The translations under genes were made by a program, and so were the position numbers. From Alistipes finegoldii DSM 17242 (GTDB lineage Bacteria > Bacteroidota > Bacteroidia > Bacteroidales > Rikenellaceae): DNA of 64,000 nucleotides. This document shows positions 27,601 to 36,890 of this stretch, piece by piece; position 1 is the stretch's first letter, and every line of letters begins with the position of its first letter. Under the pieces are notes generated by a model. That model saw nothing but the letters and a program-made list of their open reading frames with translations, was not told the origin of the DNA and did not search any database. Location: the NCBI RefSeq assembly GCF_000265365.1, contig NC_018011.1:1240001-1304000 (forward strand). The letters are read 5' to 3'.

Positions 27601-30156
27601 TCAGCCGCATTTCGAATAACCGCACGACATACAGGTCAGACAGCCGTTCTGGTAGGCCATATTCTCCTGTCCGCAGCTCGGACATTTGCCTTTCGACTTG
27701 GTGCCGTCCACGATATATTGCTTCAGCGCACGGCAGACGCCCGTCTTCCATGTGTTGATCGACTCGCTGTCCAGATGGAGCGACTCGATGAGCGAAACGG
27801 TCTTCTCGATCGGCATGCCGTGGCGCAATACGCCCGAAATGAGTTTGGCGTAGTTCCAGAACTCTTCGTCGAACAGACGCGAGATGCCGCCGATGGTATT
27901 CGTATAACCGTAACGGTCGGTATACTGGAAGTCGTAACGCTTGGTGCCGTCGTCCTCGCGGACCTTGATGATGAAGCCCTTGTTGATCTTGCGGGGAATA
28001 TACATGGCGTCCTCCTCGATCTTACCCGTGAAGACCTCGTAGGGACGTCCGTCCTGAAGTCCCACGAAGGCGATCCAGTCCTCGGTGCCGTTCTTGAACC
28101 GCACGATGTCGGCAGGAATCGACTTGGGACGCTTCGCCACTTCGCCGGGATGCCCCTCGCACTTCTTTTTCTTGTTCTTGGAGGCCTTGTCGAGCAGCAC
28201 ACCGTCGCGGCAGCCGTCGCGGTAAACCGTAACGCCCTTGCAGCCGCACTCCCAAGCCGTGCGGTACACGTCGGCGACGAGCGCTTCGGAGACATTGTTC
28301 GGCAGGTTCACCGTCACCGAGATCGAATGGTCCACCCATTTCTGGATCGCACCCTGCATCTTGACTTTCGCAACCCAGTCGATGTCATTGGCCGTGGCGC
28401 CGTGGTAGGGCGAAGCCGCCACCCACTCGTTCAGCTCGGCATCCGAGATGGTCTCCAGTTTCGACGTATCGTATCCGTTCGCGTCCAGCCACTTGACGAA
28501 ATTGTGGTGGTAGACGTTGTACTCCTGAAACTTTTCGCCCGTTTCGTCCTCGTAATCGACGTGCGTGTCATGGTCCGAAGGGTTGATCTTGCGGCGACGC
28601 TTGTAGACCGTACGGAACACCGGTTCGATGCCCGACGTGGTCTGCGACATGAGCGACGTGGTGCCCGTCGGGGCGATGGTCAGCATGGCGATATTGCGGC
28701 GGCCGTTCTTCTCCATTTCGGCATACAGCTCCGGATCGGCCTCGCGGATGCGGGCGATCATCGGGTTGTTCTTCTCCTTCGAAGCGTCGTAGATCGGGAA
28801 CGCTCCGCGCTGGGCGGCCATCCGGACCGAAGCGCGGTAGGCTTCGACGGCCAGCGTCTTCTGCACCTCGACGGCGAAAGCGATCGCCTCGTCCGAGCCG
28901 TAAAGCAGCCCCAGCGCCGCGAGCATATCGCCCTCGGCCGTGATGCCGAGACCCGTGCGGCGGCCCTTCTGCGCCATGGTGCGGATCTTCTTCCACAACT
29001 CCAGCTCCACGCGGCGGACCTCCTCGTCTTCGGGGTCGGCGGCGATCTTGGCGATGATCTGCTCGACCTTCTCCAGTTCGAGGTCGATGATGTCGTCCAT
29101 CATGCGCATGGCCTTGCCGACATGCGCCTTGAACCTGTCGAAATTGAACTTCGCCTCCTTGGTGAAGGGGTTGTCCACATAGCTCAGCAGGTTCATCGCC
29201 AGCAGGCGGCACGAATCGTAGGGGCAGAGCGGAATCTCGCCGCAGGGGTTGGTCGAAACCGTCACGAAGCCCTCGTCGGCATAGCAGTCGGGCACGCTCT
29301 CGCGGATGATCGTATCCCAGAACAGCACGCCCGGCTCGGCCGACTTCCATGCGTTGTGGATGATTTTATCCCAGAGTTTCTTGGCGTCGATGTCCTGCTC
29401 GTATTTGGGATGGTCCGACTTGATCGGGAACTGCTGGTGGTACTTCTTGCCTGCGATCGCTGCGCGCATGAATTCGTCATCGATCTTGATCGAGACGTTG
29501 GCGCCCGTGACCTTGCCCGTATCGACCTTGGCGTCGATGAAACGCTCGGCGTCGGGATGCTTGATCGACAGCGAGAGCATCAGCGCTCCGCGGCGGCCGT
29601 CCTGCGCCACTTCGCGCGTCGAGTTGGAATAGCGCTCCATGAACGGAACGATACCCGTGGAGGTGAGGGCCGAGTTCAGCACGGGGCTGCCCGTGGGACG
29701 GATGTGTGAAAGGTCGTGCCCCACGCCGCCGCGGCGCTTCATCAGCTGCACCTGCTCCTCGTCCATGCGGAAAATGCCGCCGTACGAGTCGGCCGGGTTC
29801 TTATGGCCGATCACGAAGCAGTTCGAGAGCGAGGCCACCTGAAAGTTGTTGCCGATACCCGTCATCGGGCCGCCCTGCGGAATCACGTACCGGAAATGGT
29901 CGAGCAGCTCGAACACCTCCTCCTTGCTCATCGGATCGGGATACTTGCGTTCGATGCGCTCGATCTCGGCGGCGATACGCTCGTGCATCTGCTTGGGCGA
30001 CGTTTCGTAAATATTGCCGAAAGAGTCCTTGAGGGCGTACTTGCTGACCCACACCGTTGCGGCGAGGTCGTCCCCTTCGAAATACTTTTTCGACTCGGCG
30101 ACCGCATCGTTGTATTCGACTTTCTGCGGCGCCACGGGTTTTGCGGCTTTTGACAT
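27601..30156 (-). CDS. nrdJ: Adenosylcobalamin-dependent ribonucleotide reductase
   Basis: Class II RNR that reduces ribonucleotides to deoxyribonucleotides using a B12-generated thiyl radical; works with or without oxygen. 851 aa. Visible: the redox Cys in SLSNCFVIG, the active-site block STNPCGEIPLCPYDSC, TIAPTGTTSLMSQTTSGIEPVF, and a Cys-rich C-terminal tail (KCPSCGQENMAYQNGCLTCM, then CGYSKCG) that re-reduces the active site. The gene is monocistronic, with its own terminator. The 228-nt upstream gap has a DnaA-box-like site, but I see no cobalamin riboswitch. Whether other RNR classes exist lies outside the window. Confidence 0.95.
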   Translation of the reverse strand: MSKAAKPVAPQKVEYNDAVAESKKYFEGDDLAATVWVSKYALKDSFGNIYETSPKQMHERIAAEIERIERKYPDPMSKEEVFELLDHFRYVIPQGGPMTGIGNNFQVASLSNCFVIGHKNPADSYGGIFRMDEEQVQLMKRRGGVGHDLSHIRPTGSPVLNSALTSTGIVPFMERYSNSTREVAQDGRRGALMLSLSIKHPDAERFIDAKVDTGKVTGANVSIKIDDEFMRAAIAGKKYHQQFPIKSDHPKYEQDIDAKKLWDKIIHNAWKSAEPGVLFWDTIIRESVPDCYADEGFVTVSTNPCGEIPLCPYDSCRLLAMNLLSYVDNPFTKEAKFNFDRFKAHVGKAMRMMDDIIDLELEKVEQIIAKIAADPEDEEVRRVELELWKKIRTMAQKGRRTGLGITAEGDMLAALGLLYGSDEAIAFAVEVQKTLAVEAYRASVRMAAQRGAFPIYDASKEKNNPMIARIREADPELYAEMEKNGRRNIAMLTIAPTGTTSLMSQTTSGIEPVFRTVYKRRRKINPSDHDTHVDYEDETGEKFQEYNVYHHNFVKWLDANGYDTSKLETISDAELNEWVAASPYHGATANDIDWVAKVKMQGAIQKWVDHSISVTVNLPNNVSEALVADVYRTAWECGCKGVTVYRDGCRDGVLLDKASKNKKKKCEGHPGEVAKRPKSIPADIVRFKNGTEDWIAFVGLQDGRPYEVFTGKIEEDAMYIPRKINKGFIIKVREDDGTKRYDFQYTDRYGYTNTIGGISRLFDEEFWNYAKLISGVLRHGMPIEKTVSLIESLHLDSESINTWKTGVCRALKQYIVDGTKSKGKCPSCGQENMAYQNGCLTCMSCGYSKCG

Positions 30157-30259
30157 GACTATATTACTTTATTTCAGAATTTTAGCGTCGGAACGGACAA
30201 AGTCCGGTTTTACAAAAATGATTCTTTTATATGGAAAAAACCAGCGACGCACACCAATT

Positions 30260-30279
30260 TTATCCACAAGTTATTTACA
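30260..30279. promoter_or_regulatory. DnaA-box-like pair upstream of nrdJ
   Basis: TTATCCACA at 30260-30268 is the consensus DnaA box, and TTATTTACA follows at 30271-30279, one helical turn on. They lie about 105-120 nt upstream of the nrdJ start. E. coli nrdAB is DnaA-controlled; a role here is inference. Confidence 0.5.
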
Positions 30280-30384
30280 AAAGGTGTAAAAGATGCGCCC
30301 CGCATACGTGAGACGCATTTATCGGCCGGCGGAAACCCGCGGCGCCGGTTTCGGCGTGCGGACCGCGGCCCAGAAAAGCACCGG

Positions 30385-30759
30385 CTACTTCACCGCCACG
30401 GCGTCGATCTCGACCAGCGCGCCCATCGGAAGCGCCGCCACCTGATAGCACACGCGGGCGGGCATCCGCTCGGTAAAGAACCGGGCGTAAACGGCGTTCA
30501 TCGCGGCGAAATCGCCGATGTTCTGCAGCAGGACGGTGGTCTTGACCACGTCGCCGAGCGTATAGCCGCCCTCTTCGAGGATGTGGCGCAGGTTCGTAAG
30601 CGACCGGTGCGTCTGGGCTTCGACGCCTTCGTCCATTTTACTGGTGGCGCCGTCGATCGGAAGCTGGCCCGAAACATAGAGCGCGCCGCCGGCTTCGACG
30701 GCCTGCGAGTAGGGTCCCACGGCTTTGGGCGCATGGGGCGATGCGATAATCTTCTTCAT
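30385..30759 (-). CDS. ridA: RidA-family enamine/imine deaminase
   Basis: Hydrolyses reactive 2-aminoacrylate and related enamines released by PLP enzymes. 124 aa, typical trimeric YjgF/YER057c/UK114 fold. Signature blocks: SPHAPKAVGPYSQAVEAGG, YVSGQLPID, VVKTTVLLQNIGDFAAMN and RVCYQVAALPMGALVEIDAVAV, including the key Arg near residue 103. It is divergent from the META lipoprotein, with overlapping promoters in the 77-nt gap. Confidence 0.93.
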   Translation of the reverse strand: MKKIIASPHAPKAVGPYSQAVEAGGALYVSGQLPIDGATSKMDEGVEAQTHRSLTNLRHILEEGGYTLGDVVKTTVLLQNIGDFAAMNAVYARFFTERMPARVCYQVAALPMGALVEIDAVAVK

Positions 30760-30783
30760 AACGGGTATTTTTCAAATTTTACA

Positions 30784-30811
30784 CAAAGGTACGATTTATT
30801 CCCTATATTTG
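30784..30811. promoter_or_regulatory. Overlapping divergent promoters, ridA and META gene
   Basis: Minus-strand TACCTTTG (30791-30784) faces ridA and plus-strand TATATTTG (30804-30811) faces the META lipoprotein. The -7 boxes are 12 bp apart, so each promoter's -33 region covers the other's -7 region. The two polymerase sites should exclude each other. Confidence 0.8.
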
Positions 30812-30836
30812 CACAACACATATATAATAATATACT

Positions 30837-31265
30837 ATGAAGATTTTGCTGAAAATCGCGGCCCTCGCCGCCGTTGCGGCCCTCGCCGCAGGGTGCTGCA
30901 GCTGCCGTTCCTACCAGAAGAAAAACCGCAGGCCGCTCGTCGGCACCGAATGGCAGCTCATTCAGCTGGGCGGCAAGGCCGTCAAACCCGAAGAGGGCAA
31001 ATTCACGCTTACGTTTCTGGCCGAAGAGAACCGCATCGCGGGCATCGGCGCCTGCAACCGCATCATGGGGAGGTACGAAGCGACCGAGAAGGGCGCGCTG
31101 AAGATCGGGCCGCTGGCATCGACGATGATGGTATGCCCCGGCATGGAGCAGGAGGACGCGTTCACCAAGGCGCTCGAATCGACGACGCACTACGATATGG
31201 ACGGACCGATGCTGCTCCTGCTGAGCGACGGCGAACTGCGGGCCGTATTTCAGGCGAAGCCCTGA
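30837..31265 (+). CDS. META/HslJ-domain lipoprotein
   Basis: 142 aa. Residues 1-20 are a lipoprotein signal ending in the lipobox AALAAGC. The rest is one META (HslJ-like) domain, with the hallmarks TEWQLIQLGGKAV, the GACNRIMGRYE block (usually GCNxxxGxY) and GPLASTMMVCPGMEQEDAFTKAL. HslJ proteins sit in the outer membrane or periplasm and are linked to heat or drug stress; the exact role is unknown. It has its own promoter and a terminator. Confidence 0.9.
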   Translation: MKILLKIAALAAVAALAAGCCSCRSYQKKNRRPLVGTEWQLIQLGGKAVKPEEGKFTLTFLAEENRIAGIGACNRIMGRYEATEKGALKIGPLASTMMVCPGMEQEDAFTKALESTTHYDMDGPMLLLLSDGELRAVFQAKP

Positions 31266-31292
31266 GACGAAGCACGGGCGCAGCCTGACGAC

Positions 31293-31331
31293 AAAAAAGG
31301 GGAGGACTTTCGGACAGTCCTCCCCTTTTTC
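31293..31331. terminator. Bidirectional terminator, META gene/mdh
   Basis: AAAAAGGGGAGGACT (31294-31308) with AGTCCTCCCCTTTTT (31316-31330), loop TTCGGAC. Confidence 0.94.
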
Positions 31332-31347
31332 ATACGGCTCGCCGCGT

Positions 31348-32346
31348 CTATTTCAGGTGCGGATTCAGGCTGCGCCATTCCTCCACGGGCGGGATGATAC
31401 CCATCGAAATCACCTCGTCGCGCAGTTTGCAGAGGTGTTCGTAGCTGGCGGCGAGGGTCTTGTTCTCCTCGGCCGTGCCCTGCACGTTCTTGTAGCTGAC
31501 GCCCTCCTTGGTGATCTGGGTCTCCATAGCCATCAGGATATGCTTGAACTCATCGTTGTGCACGAATACGCCGGCCGGATAGCCGAACGGCTTGCCGCCC
31601 ATGGCCGCAGCGATCATGCAGATCGACAGGTAGGCCGGGCTTTGGAACGACGAGCGGCCGCGCAGGTCGATGATATGCTTGCCGCCCTGAATCACACGCT
31701 GCTGCAGGTCGTGCCAGTCGCCTTCGGGCATTTCATGGCCGATCAGCTCCGAAAGAGGACGTCCGGCGACGAGCGTCGTCGAGGCGAAGACGGCCATCTG
31801 CTCGCCGTGGCCGCCGTAGGTGCGGCAGTTGCGGATTTCGTCGGGCGAAATCTTGAAATACTTGGCCAGCTCCGAACGCAGGCGCGTGCTGTCCAGCGCG
31901 GCAAGGGTCGAAAGCTGCGAGGGACGGATGCCCGCATAGATCAGCGTTACCAGTCCCGTGATGTCGGCGGGATTGAAAACCACGACCACATGCTTCACAC
32001 CGGGGCAGTAGGTCTTGATGTCCTTGCCCAGCTGCGCGGCGATCTCGGTATTGCCTTTCAGCAGGTCTTCGCGCGTCATGCCCGCCTTGCGCGCCGCGCC
32101 GCCCGACGAAACGACATACGAAGCGTCCGTAAGAGCCTCCTTGATATCGCTCGTCCAAGTGATGTTCACCCCTTCGAACGCGCAGTGATAAAGCTCCTCG
32201 GCCACGCCTTCGAGCGCGGGAGCGTACGGGTCATACAGGCAGATGTTCGGCGTAAGGCGCATCATCAGCGCCGTCTGGGCCATGTTCGAGCCGATCATAC
32301 CGGCCGCGCCCACGATCGTGAGTTTGTCGTTTGTCAGAAATTCCAT
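31348..32346 (-). CDS. mdh: Malate dehydrogenase
   Basis: NAD-dependent interconversion of malate and oxaloacetate. 332 aa, LDH/MDH fold. N-terminal Rossmann segment TIVGAAGMIGSNMAQTAL, SGGAARKAGMTREDLLKGN (substrate Arg), VVFNPADITG, the dyad Asp/His in LDSTRLRSELA and YGGHGEQMAVF. It is the last gene of a minus-strand run that begins with fumarase, the enzyme one step before it in the pathway. A 43-nt gap separates it from the phosphoesterase upstream. Confidence 0.93.
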   Translation of the reverse strand: MEFLTNDKLTIVGAAGMIGSNMAQTALMMRLTPNICLYDPYAPALEGVAEELYHCAFEGVNITWTSDIKEALTDASYVVSSGGAARKAGMTREDLLKGNTEIAAQLGKDIKTYCPGVKHVVVVFNPADITGLVTLIYAGIRPSQLSTLAALDSTRLRSELAKYFKISPDEIRNCRTYGGHGEQMAVFASTTLVAGRPLSELIGHEMPEGDWHDLQQRVIQGGKHIIDLRGRSSFQSPAYLSICMIAAAMGGKPFGYPAGVFVHNDEFKHILMAMETQITKEGVSYKNVQGTAEENKTLAASYEHLCKLRDEVISMGIIPPVEEWRSLNPHLK

Positions 32347-32389
32347 AACTGAAACTATTTTAAATTGGGTACGATCCCGTACCCGGGTC

Positions 32390-33502
32390 TTATTTGCTGA
32401 AGCGGAACGTAAATTCGTTCTTCGCGTCGCGCATCCAAGCGAACTGCCGCGTAGTGGGCGAAATGGCGAACAGGGGCGAGAAAGTCGTCGCCTTCACCGT
32501 CACGCCGTCGGGCATGAACTCCAGAATGCGTATCCAGCCGTCGCCGCCGTTACCCTCGTAACCGCCGCCCATCGACTGCGCGTCGAAGAGCATCTGGTGT
32601 ACGTCTTTTCCGGCGCTGTTTCTGTCGGTGCGGAACCCGCTTCCCGAAATGTGGCCGCAGACCACCAGTTCGATGTTGGAAGCCGGGCGGACCAGTTTCT
32701 GCCAGAGATCCTCGCCGTTGCTGGCGTCGGGAAGCGGCAGTCCCTTGATCTTCACGATCCTGCCGTTGCGCACCAGCGGTTCGTAGCTCGTCACCTTGCA
32801 GGGGCCGGAAAGCCGCTGGTCCTTGGCATCGAGGTAAGCGTGGGTCATCAGCACGATCCGGTGATCGGCGTACTCCTCCAGCCCCGCCACCTGCTGCGCC
32901 CACTTCATCACCGTATCGCGGGGCGCGAACTCCATATTCAGGAAAAGGTAGTCCTTGCCGTCGGGGGCCTTCAGTTCGAAGGCGCAGTTCTCGACGGCGG
33001 GATTCTCGTCCGAATCGAGTCCGAACTGGCAGATCGCCGCCGCGTTGAGCGGGTTGCGGCCGATCGGGAAATATTCGTTCAGGTGCGTGCGCCGCGCGCC
33101 GCTGCGGGTATAGGTGTAGTCGTGGTTGCCGGTGGCGACCAGATAGGGCACGCGGCCGTCCAGCACGTCGAACGCATCGGCCATGCCCTGCCATTGGCGC
33201 ACCGAGGTCAGGTCGCCTGAAAAACCGTTGCCGATGCGGTCGTTCTGCTCGACCACGTCGCCCACGCAGAGCACCATCCGAACGTTCAGCCGCTCGATGT
33301 TGTCGGCGATCCACGCCGTCATCAGGCGGGCGATGGGCTGGCTGGCTTCGTTCTTGGCATATCCCTGCAGGTCGGGGATCACCACGACGCTCCACGATTC
33401 GGGATTCTCCAGCGCGGGTTGCCGGTATTCCTCCTGCGCCGCAGCGGGCAGGCTCCACAACATGGCGGCCAACGCCGCGAGGGTCATTATTCCTCTTTTC
33501 AT
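32390..33502 (-). CDS. Secreted metallophosphoesterase
   Basis: 370 aa with a signal peptide (residues 1-22, ending LPAAAQ). Calcineurin-type metal sites: VVIPDLQGY, LCVGDVVEQND, LVATGNHDYTYT, VLMTHAYLDAKD and VVCGHISGSGF. There is no N-terminal regulatory-like domain, unlike the other phosphoesterase at 21.1 kb. Substrate unknown. It lies 31 nt after recR and before mdh on the same strand, so it is probably in the same transcript, though no functional link is obvious. Confidence 0.88.
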   Translation of the reverse strand: MKRGIMTLAALAAMLWSLPAAAQEEYRQPALENPESWSVVVIPDLQGYAKNEASQPIARLMTAWIADNIERLNVRMVLCVGDVVEQNDRIGNGFSGDLTSVRQWQGMADAFDVLDGRVPYLVATGNHDYTYTRSGARRTHLNEYFPIGRNPLNAAAICQFGLDSDENPAVENCAFELKAPDGKDYLFLNMEFAPRDTVMKWAQQVAGLEEYADHRIVLMTHAYLDAKDQRLSGPCKVTSYEPLVRNGRIVKIKGLPLPDASNGEDLWQKLVRPASNIELVVCGHISGSGFRTDRNSAGKDVHQMLFDAQSMGGGYEGNGGDGWIRILEFMPDGVTVKATTFSPLFAISPTTRQFAWMRDAKNEFTFRFSK

Positions 33503-33533
33503 TTTTCGTACCGTTTATTTATCGGGCCGCGAA

Positions 33534-34130
33534 TCATTCGACTTCGCGGCGGTTCCGCAAAGCATGCGTGATGGTCAGCTCGTCGACGTATTCCAGCTCG
33601 TCGCCGAAGCCGATGCCGCGGGCGATCGAGGTGACTTTCACGCCGGGGAACTGCCGCAGGCGGTTCATCAGGTAGAAGAGCGTCGTCTCGCCCTCGACCG
33701 AGGTCGAAATGGCGAGAATCACCTCCTTCACGCCGCCGCGGGCGATGCGCTCGGTCAGCAGGTCGATCTTCAGATCCGAGGGCGAAATGCCCTGCATCGG
33801 CGAAATGACCCCGCCCAGCACGTGGTAGAGACCCTTGTACTGGTGGGTATTCTCGATCGAGAGCACGTCGGCGACCTGCTCCACGACGCAGATCGTGGTC
33901 CGGTCGCGCTCGTCGTCCAGACAGATCGGGCACACCTCCTCGTCCGAAAGGTTGTTGCACTCGGCGCAGTATTTCACGTCGTTGCGGAAACGGTCGATGC
34001 TCTCCGTCATTTCGGCCACCGACTCCCGCTCCATGCGCAGGATGTGGATGGCGAGACGCAGCGCCGTGCGGCGCCCCACGCCCGGAAGCTTCGACAACTC
34101 GCCGACGACGTCCTGTAGTAATTTAGACAT
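33534..34130 (-). CDS. recR: Recombination mediator RecR
   Basis: Ring-forming protein of the RecFOR gap-repair path. 198 aa. HhH region LSKLPGVGRRTALRLAIHIL, the zinc finger YCAECNNLSDEEVCPIC, then the Toprim domain (CVVEQVADVLSIENTHQYKGLYHVLGG) and a C-terminal Walker-B-like part. It begins exactly after the batE stop (no gap), so translation is probably coupled. recF is at 24.3 kb. Confidence 0.97.
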   Translation of the reverse strand: MSKLLQDVVGELSKLPGVGRRTALRLAIHILRMERESVAEMTESIDRFRNDVKYCAECNNLSDEEVCPICLDDERDRTTICVVEQVADVLSIENTHQYKGLYHVLGGVISPMQGISPSDLKIDLLTERIARGGVKEVILAISTSVEGETTLFYLMNRLRQFPGVKVTSIARGIGFGDELEYVDELTITHALRNRREVE

Positions 34131-34949
34131 TCAGATCGTTTCGATTTTGCGGCACTCCAGCCACCCCTTCTTGCCGTCGGCGATCACCACTTCGCACCAG
34201 TCGTCGAGCCGGTTCGTGATCGTCACGACCGTGCCTTCGTGCAGCACGAAAAGGTCGGTGGACGACTTGTCGGGCGAACTCTTGACCGCCGTAGAAGCGG
34301 TCATGACCACGGCCGAAGTGTCGTCGAGCATCTCGCGGCGTTCGCCCAGCGCGAACCACGTCGTCAGCATGCACAGCAGCACGGCGACGACGGTGCCGTA
34401 GAACCCGGCCTTGCGCAGCGAAAGCCGCTGGGCCAGCAGGTAGACCAGAAACAGCGCCAGCGCACAGGCCAGCAGCACCAGCGAAAGGACGCTCCACGCC
34501 GTACAGCTCATCGTGTGGCGGGCTTCGCGCATCCACGTCACGAAGAAGAATTCGGGAATATCCTCGATGTTGTCCTTCGTGCGGGCTTCGGCGACGCTCA
34601 GGTTGTGGCGGATGTCGTCGTTGCCGGGAGCCAGCCGCAGCGCCCGTTTGTAATAGAGGATGGCCTTGCCGATGCGGTCCTCCTTGAAGTAGGCATTGGC
34701 GAGGTTATAGTAGAGTTTCACGGAGCTTACCCCGCGGGAAAGAATCTCTTCGTAGACTTCGGCGGCCGAATGGAAATTGCCGTTGATATAGGCCGTGTTG
34801 GCCATGTCCCACAACTCATCGGTCGTGGGCCGGGGCGCGGACTCGCTCTGCTCCGCCGCCGGCTGCGCAAGGCTGTCGGCAGGCTCCTGCGCATAGGATG
34901 CAAGCCACCCCAGCAGCAGGACGAGACAAACTGAAATTCGTTTTTTCAT
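34131..34949 (-). CDS. batE: BatE-like TPR and SH3 protein
   Basis: 272 aa: signal peptide (residues 1-20), TPR repeats (TAYINGNFHSAAEVYEEIL; NLANAYFKEDRIGKAILYYK), two membrane helices (about 140-190: SVLSLVLLACALALFLVYLL, GTVVAVLLCMLTTW) and a C-terminal bacterial SH3 domain (VVTITNRLDDWCEVVIADGKKGWL). This is the BatE layout of the Bacteroides aerotolerance locus. Start set at the signal peptide; upstream in-frame sequence is batD antisense noise. It follows batD by 8 nt and abuts recR. The rest of a bat cluster (MoxR, BatA, BatB, BatC) is not adjacent. Confidence 0.85.
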   Translation of the reverse strand: MKKRISVCLVLLLGWLASYAQEPADSLAQPAAEQSESAPRPTTDELWDMANTAYINGNFHSAAEVYEEILSRGVSSVKLYYNLANAYFKEDRIGKAILYYKRALRLAPGNDDIRHNLSVAEARTKDNIEDIPEFFFVTWMREARHTMSCTAWSVLSLVLLACALALFLVYLLAQRLSLRKAGFYGTVVAVLLCMLTTWFALGERREMLDDTSAVVMTASTAVKSSPDKSSTDLFVLHEGTVVTITNRLDDWCEVVIADGKKGWLECRKIETI

Positions 34950-34957
34950 AGCTGTTC

Positions 34958-36814
34958 CTATCGTTTTATCATCGCTTCGATCCGCGAAATGATATCGACG
35001 CCCTCGCCGTAGACCTCGGTCATCCGGGCCGATGCGGCCGGCGAATACTGCGCCTCGTCGCACTTGGTGATGATGGCCGTGAAACGCTGCGACTCTTCGG
35101 ACGAGACGCCCCGTTTGTGCAGCTCCTCGCGGACGTTCTCTTTCGTGAGGTTGGCGACCGGAATGTTGAACTTGTCGCTCATGTAGCCCCACAACGCGCG
35201 GAGCATCTCCTCGTAGAACGCATGGCGGTTCTGCTCCTCCATGTAGCGTTTGGCGGCGCGGAAACGCTGCACGGCGACCTTGTTGGCGCGCTTGCCCCGC
35301 AGCAGGGCCACGTTCTGCGACTCGCGGATCTGCCGGCGCAGCGCGACGTAGACCATTGCGAAGAGGATCAGGATGCCGAAGAACAGCACCCAGTAGGCCG
35401 CGCTGAAGAGGAACGGTTCGCGGACCGAACGCAGCTGCGGACTGCCCAGCTTGATGAAGCGGATATCCTGTCCGAGCAGCTTGACCTCCTCCTTCGACAT
35501 GCCGCGGCCCTGCACCACGAGAGCGTCGCCGCCGCCCTTGGCGTCGGGCGTGATCTCCAGCTCCAGCGCCTTCGACTTCAGCGTCATGTACTGCATGCGC
35601 GACGGGTCGAAATAGCTGAATTCGACGGGTTCCACCTCGTACGTGCCTTCGGCGCGCGCGATGAAGGGATATTCGAACTGGCGGTAGCCGGAGATGCCGG
35701 CCGCAGAGGTGTTGATCGACTCGGTGGTCTTGACGTTATACTGCTCGAACGAAGCGGGGAGCGTCAGTTTGGGGGCCTGCACGAACGTAAGGTTGCCCGT
35801 GCCGGAGATCTTCACCGTATAGGTCGCCGCGGAGTTGGCGGCCAGCCGCTCCTGCGGAAGCACGGCGTCCATCGTGAAACTGCCCACGGCGCCGCTGAAG
35901 CTGGCGGGAGCGCCCGCTGGCAGCGGCTTGACGGCGATGTTGATGCGCGGACTCTGCACCTTGCGGGGCACGTTGACGAAGTCGGGACCGCCCCCGAAGA
36001 AGGGATCCACGTTGCGGCGTCCCGGCACCACGACCTGCGCCACGGCCGTCAGTTCGGCCGGCTCGATCACGAGCGTCCCGGCCTGCTGCGGGTAGAGCAG
36101 GTACTCCTTGGCCACGAGCGTCTCATAGACCTTGCCGTTGAAGGTCTCGCGCTGGCGCCGGGCATTGTCGGTATTGAGCTCCTGCGCCCAGAATCCGTTG
36201 AACGACGGGAATTTCACGTCGTTGTATCCCACGACCGGCACCCGCTCGTACAGCTTGAACGTCACGCGCAGCGGCTCGCCCTTGTAGACCGAGGTCCGCG
36301 ACACGACGGCGCGCAGCAGAATGTCGTCCTTGGCGATCTGGTTCTGCGCCGTAACGTCCGGCGAGGAGTCCTCGCGCGGCCGGGACTGCGTGCCGCCGGC
36401 GCCGGGGGACTTGCCCTCGTTCACGATCTCGATCGGCAGGGCGTTGGAACGGTAGACGGTGCCGTCCACCGTGACTTCGGCAGCCCCGACGGTGACGTTG
36501 CCCGCAGCCTGCGGAAGCAGGACGTAGGTGATCGTGTAATTGATGCTTTTGGTCATCGCTCCGTTGACGATCTGGATCGACTGGCCCGACGACTCGGCCG
36601 GGCCGGCGATCACGTCGAATCCGTCGAACGAAGGCGCCTTGAACGTCCCCTTGTCGGGATAGGCGTTGAGCGCGAACTCCACGCGGAACGCTTCGCCGAC
36701 GGCGACCGTCAGCGGAGAGCTGGCCTCAAAAGTGACCTTCTCGGCAGCCGATGCCGAGAAGATCGCCAGCGCGAAGAGCGCCGTCAGGGATATTTTCGCA
36801 ATGAAATCTCTCAT
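34958..36814 (-). CDS. batD: BatD family protein
   Basis: 618-aa periplasm-facing protein of the bat locus, linked to oxygen tolerance in Bacteroides. Signal peptide (1-23), a long region of beta-sandwich repeats (PLTVAVGEAFRVEFALNA; GEPLRVTFKLYERVPVVGYNDV; GTGNLTFVQAPKLTLP), one membrane helix near residue 480 (AAYWVLFFGILILFAMVYVAL) and a cytoplasmic helical tail. Stop and start spacing to batE is 8 nt. Upstream, fumarase ends 76 nt before its ATG with only a weak hairpin between, so read-through from fumarase is possible. Confidence 0.88.
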   Translation of the reverse strand: MRDFIAKISLTALFALAIFSASAAEKVTFEASSPLTVAVGEAFRVEFALNAYPDKGTFKAPSFDGFDVIAGPAESSGQSIQIVNGAMTKSINYTITYVLLPQAAGNVTVGAAEVTVDGTVYRSNALPIEIVNEGKSPGAGGTQSRPREDSSPDVTAQNQIAKDDILLRAVVSRTSVYKGEPLRVTFKLYERVPVVGYNDVKFPSFNGFWAQELNTDNARRQRETFNGKVYETLVAKEYLLYPQQAGTLVIEPAELTAVAQVVVPGRRNVDPFFGGGPDFVNVPRKVQSPRINIAVKPLPAGAPASFSGAVGSFTMDAVLPQERLAANSAATYTVKISGTGNLTFVQAPKLTLPASFEQYNVKTTESINTSAAGISGYRQFEYPFIARAEGTYEVEPVEFSYFDPSRMQYMTLKSKALELEITPDAKGGGDALVVQGRGMSKEEVKLLGQDIRFIKLGSPQLRSVREPFLFSAAYWVLFFGILILFAMVYVALRRQIRESQNVALLRGKRANKVAVQRFRAAKRYMEEQNRHAFYEEMLRALWGYMSDKFNIPVANLTKENVREELHKRGVSSEESQRFTAIITKCDEAQYSPAASARMTEVYGEGVDIISRIEAMIKR

Positions 36815-36890
36815 TGAGCCTTACAATAAAATCTTTCTTCAGATTTTACAACGTAAACTTTTGCCCGTTAGTATATCTCCGGGCCGTTTT

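Noticed and set aside
30157..30384. Cobalamin riboswitch before the B12-dependent reductase
   Set aside because: No conserved B12-box or matching pseudoknot pattern could be found in the 228-nt leader.
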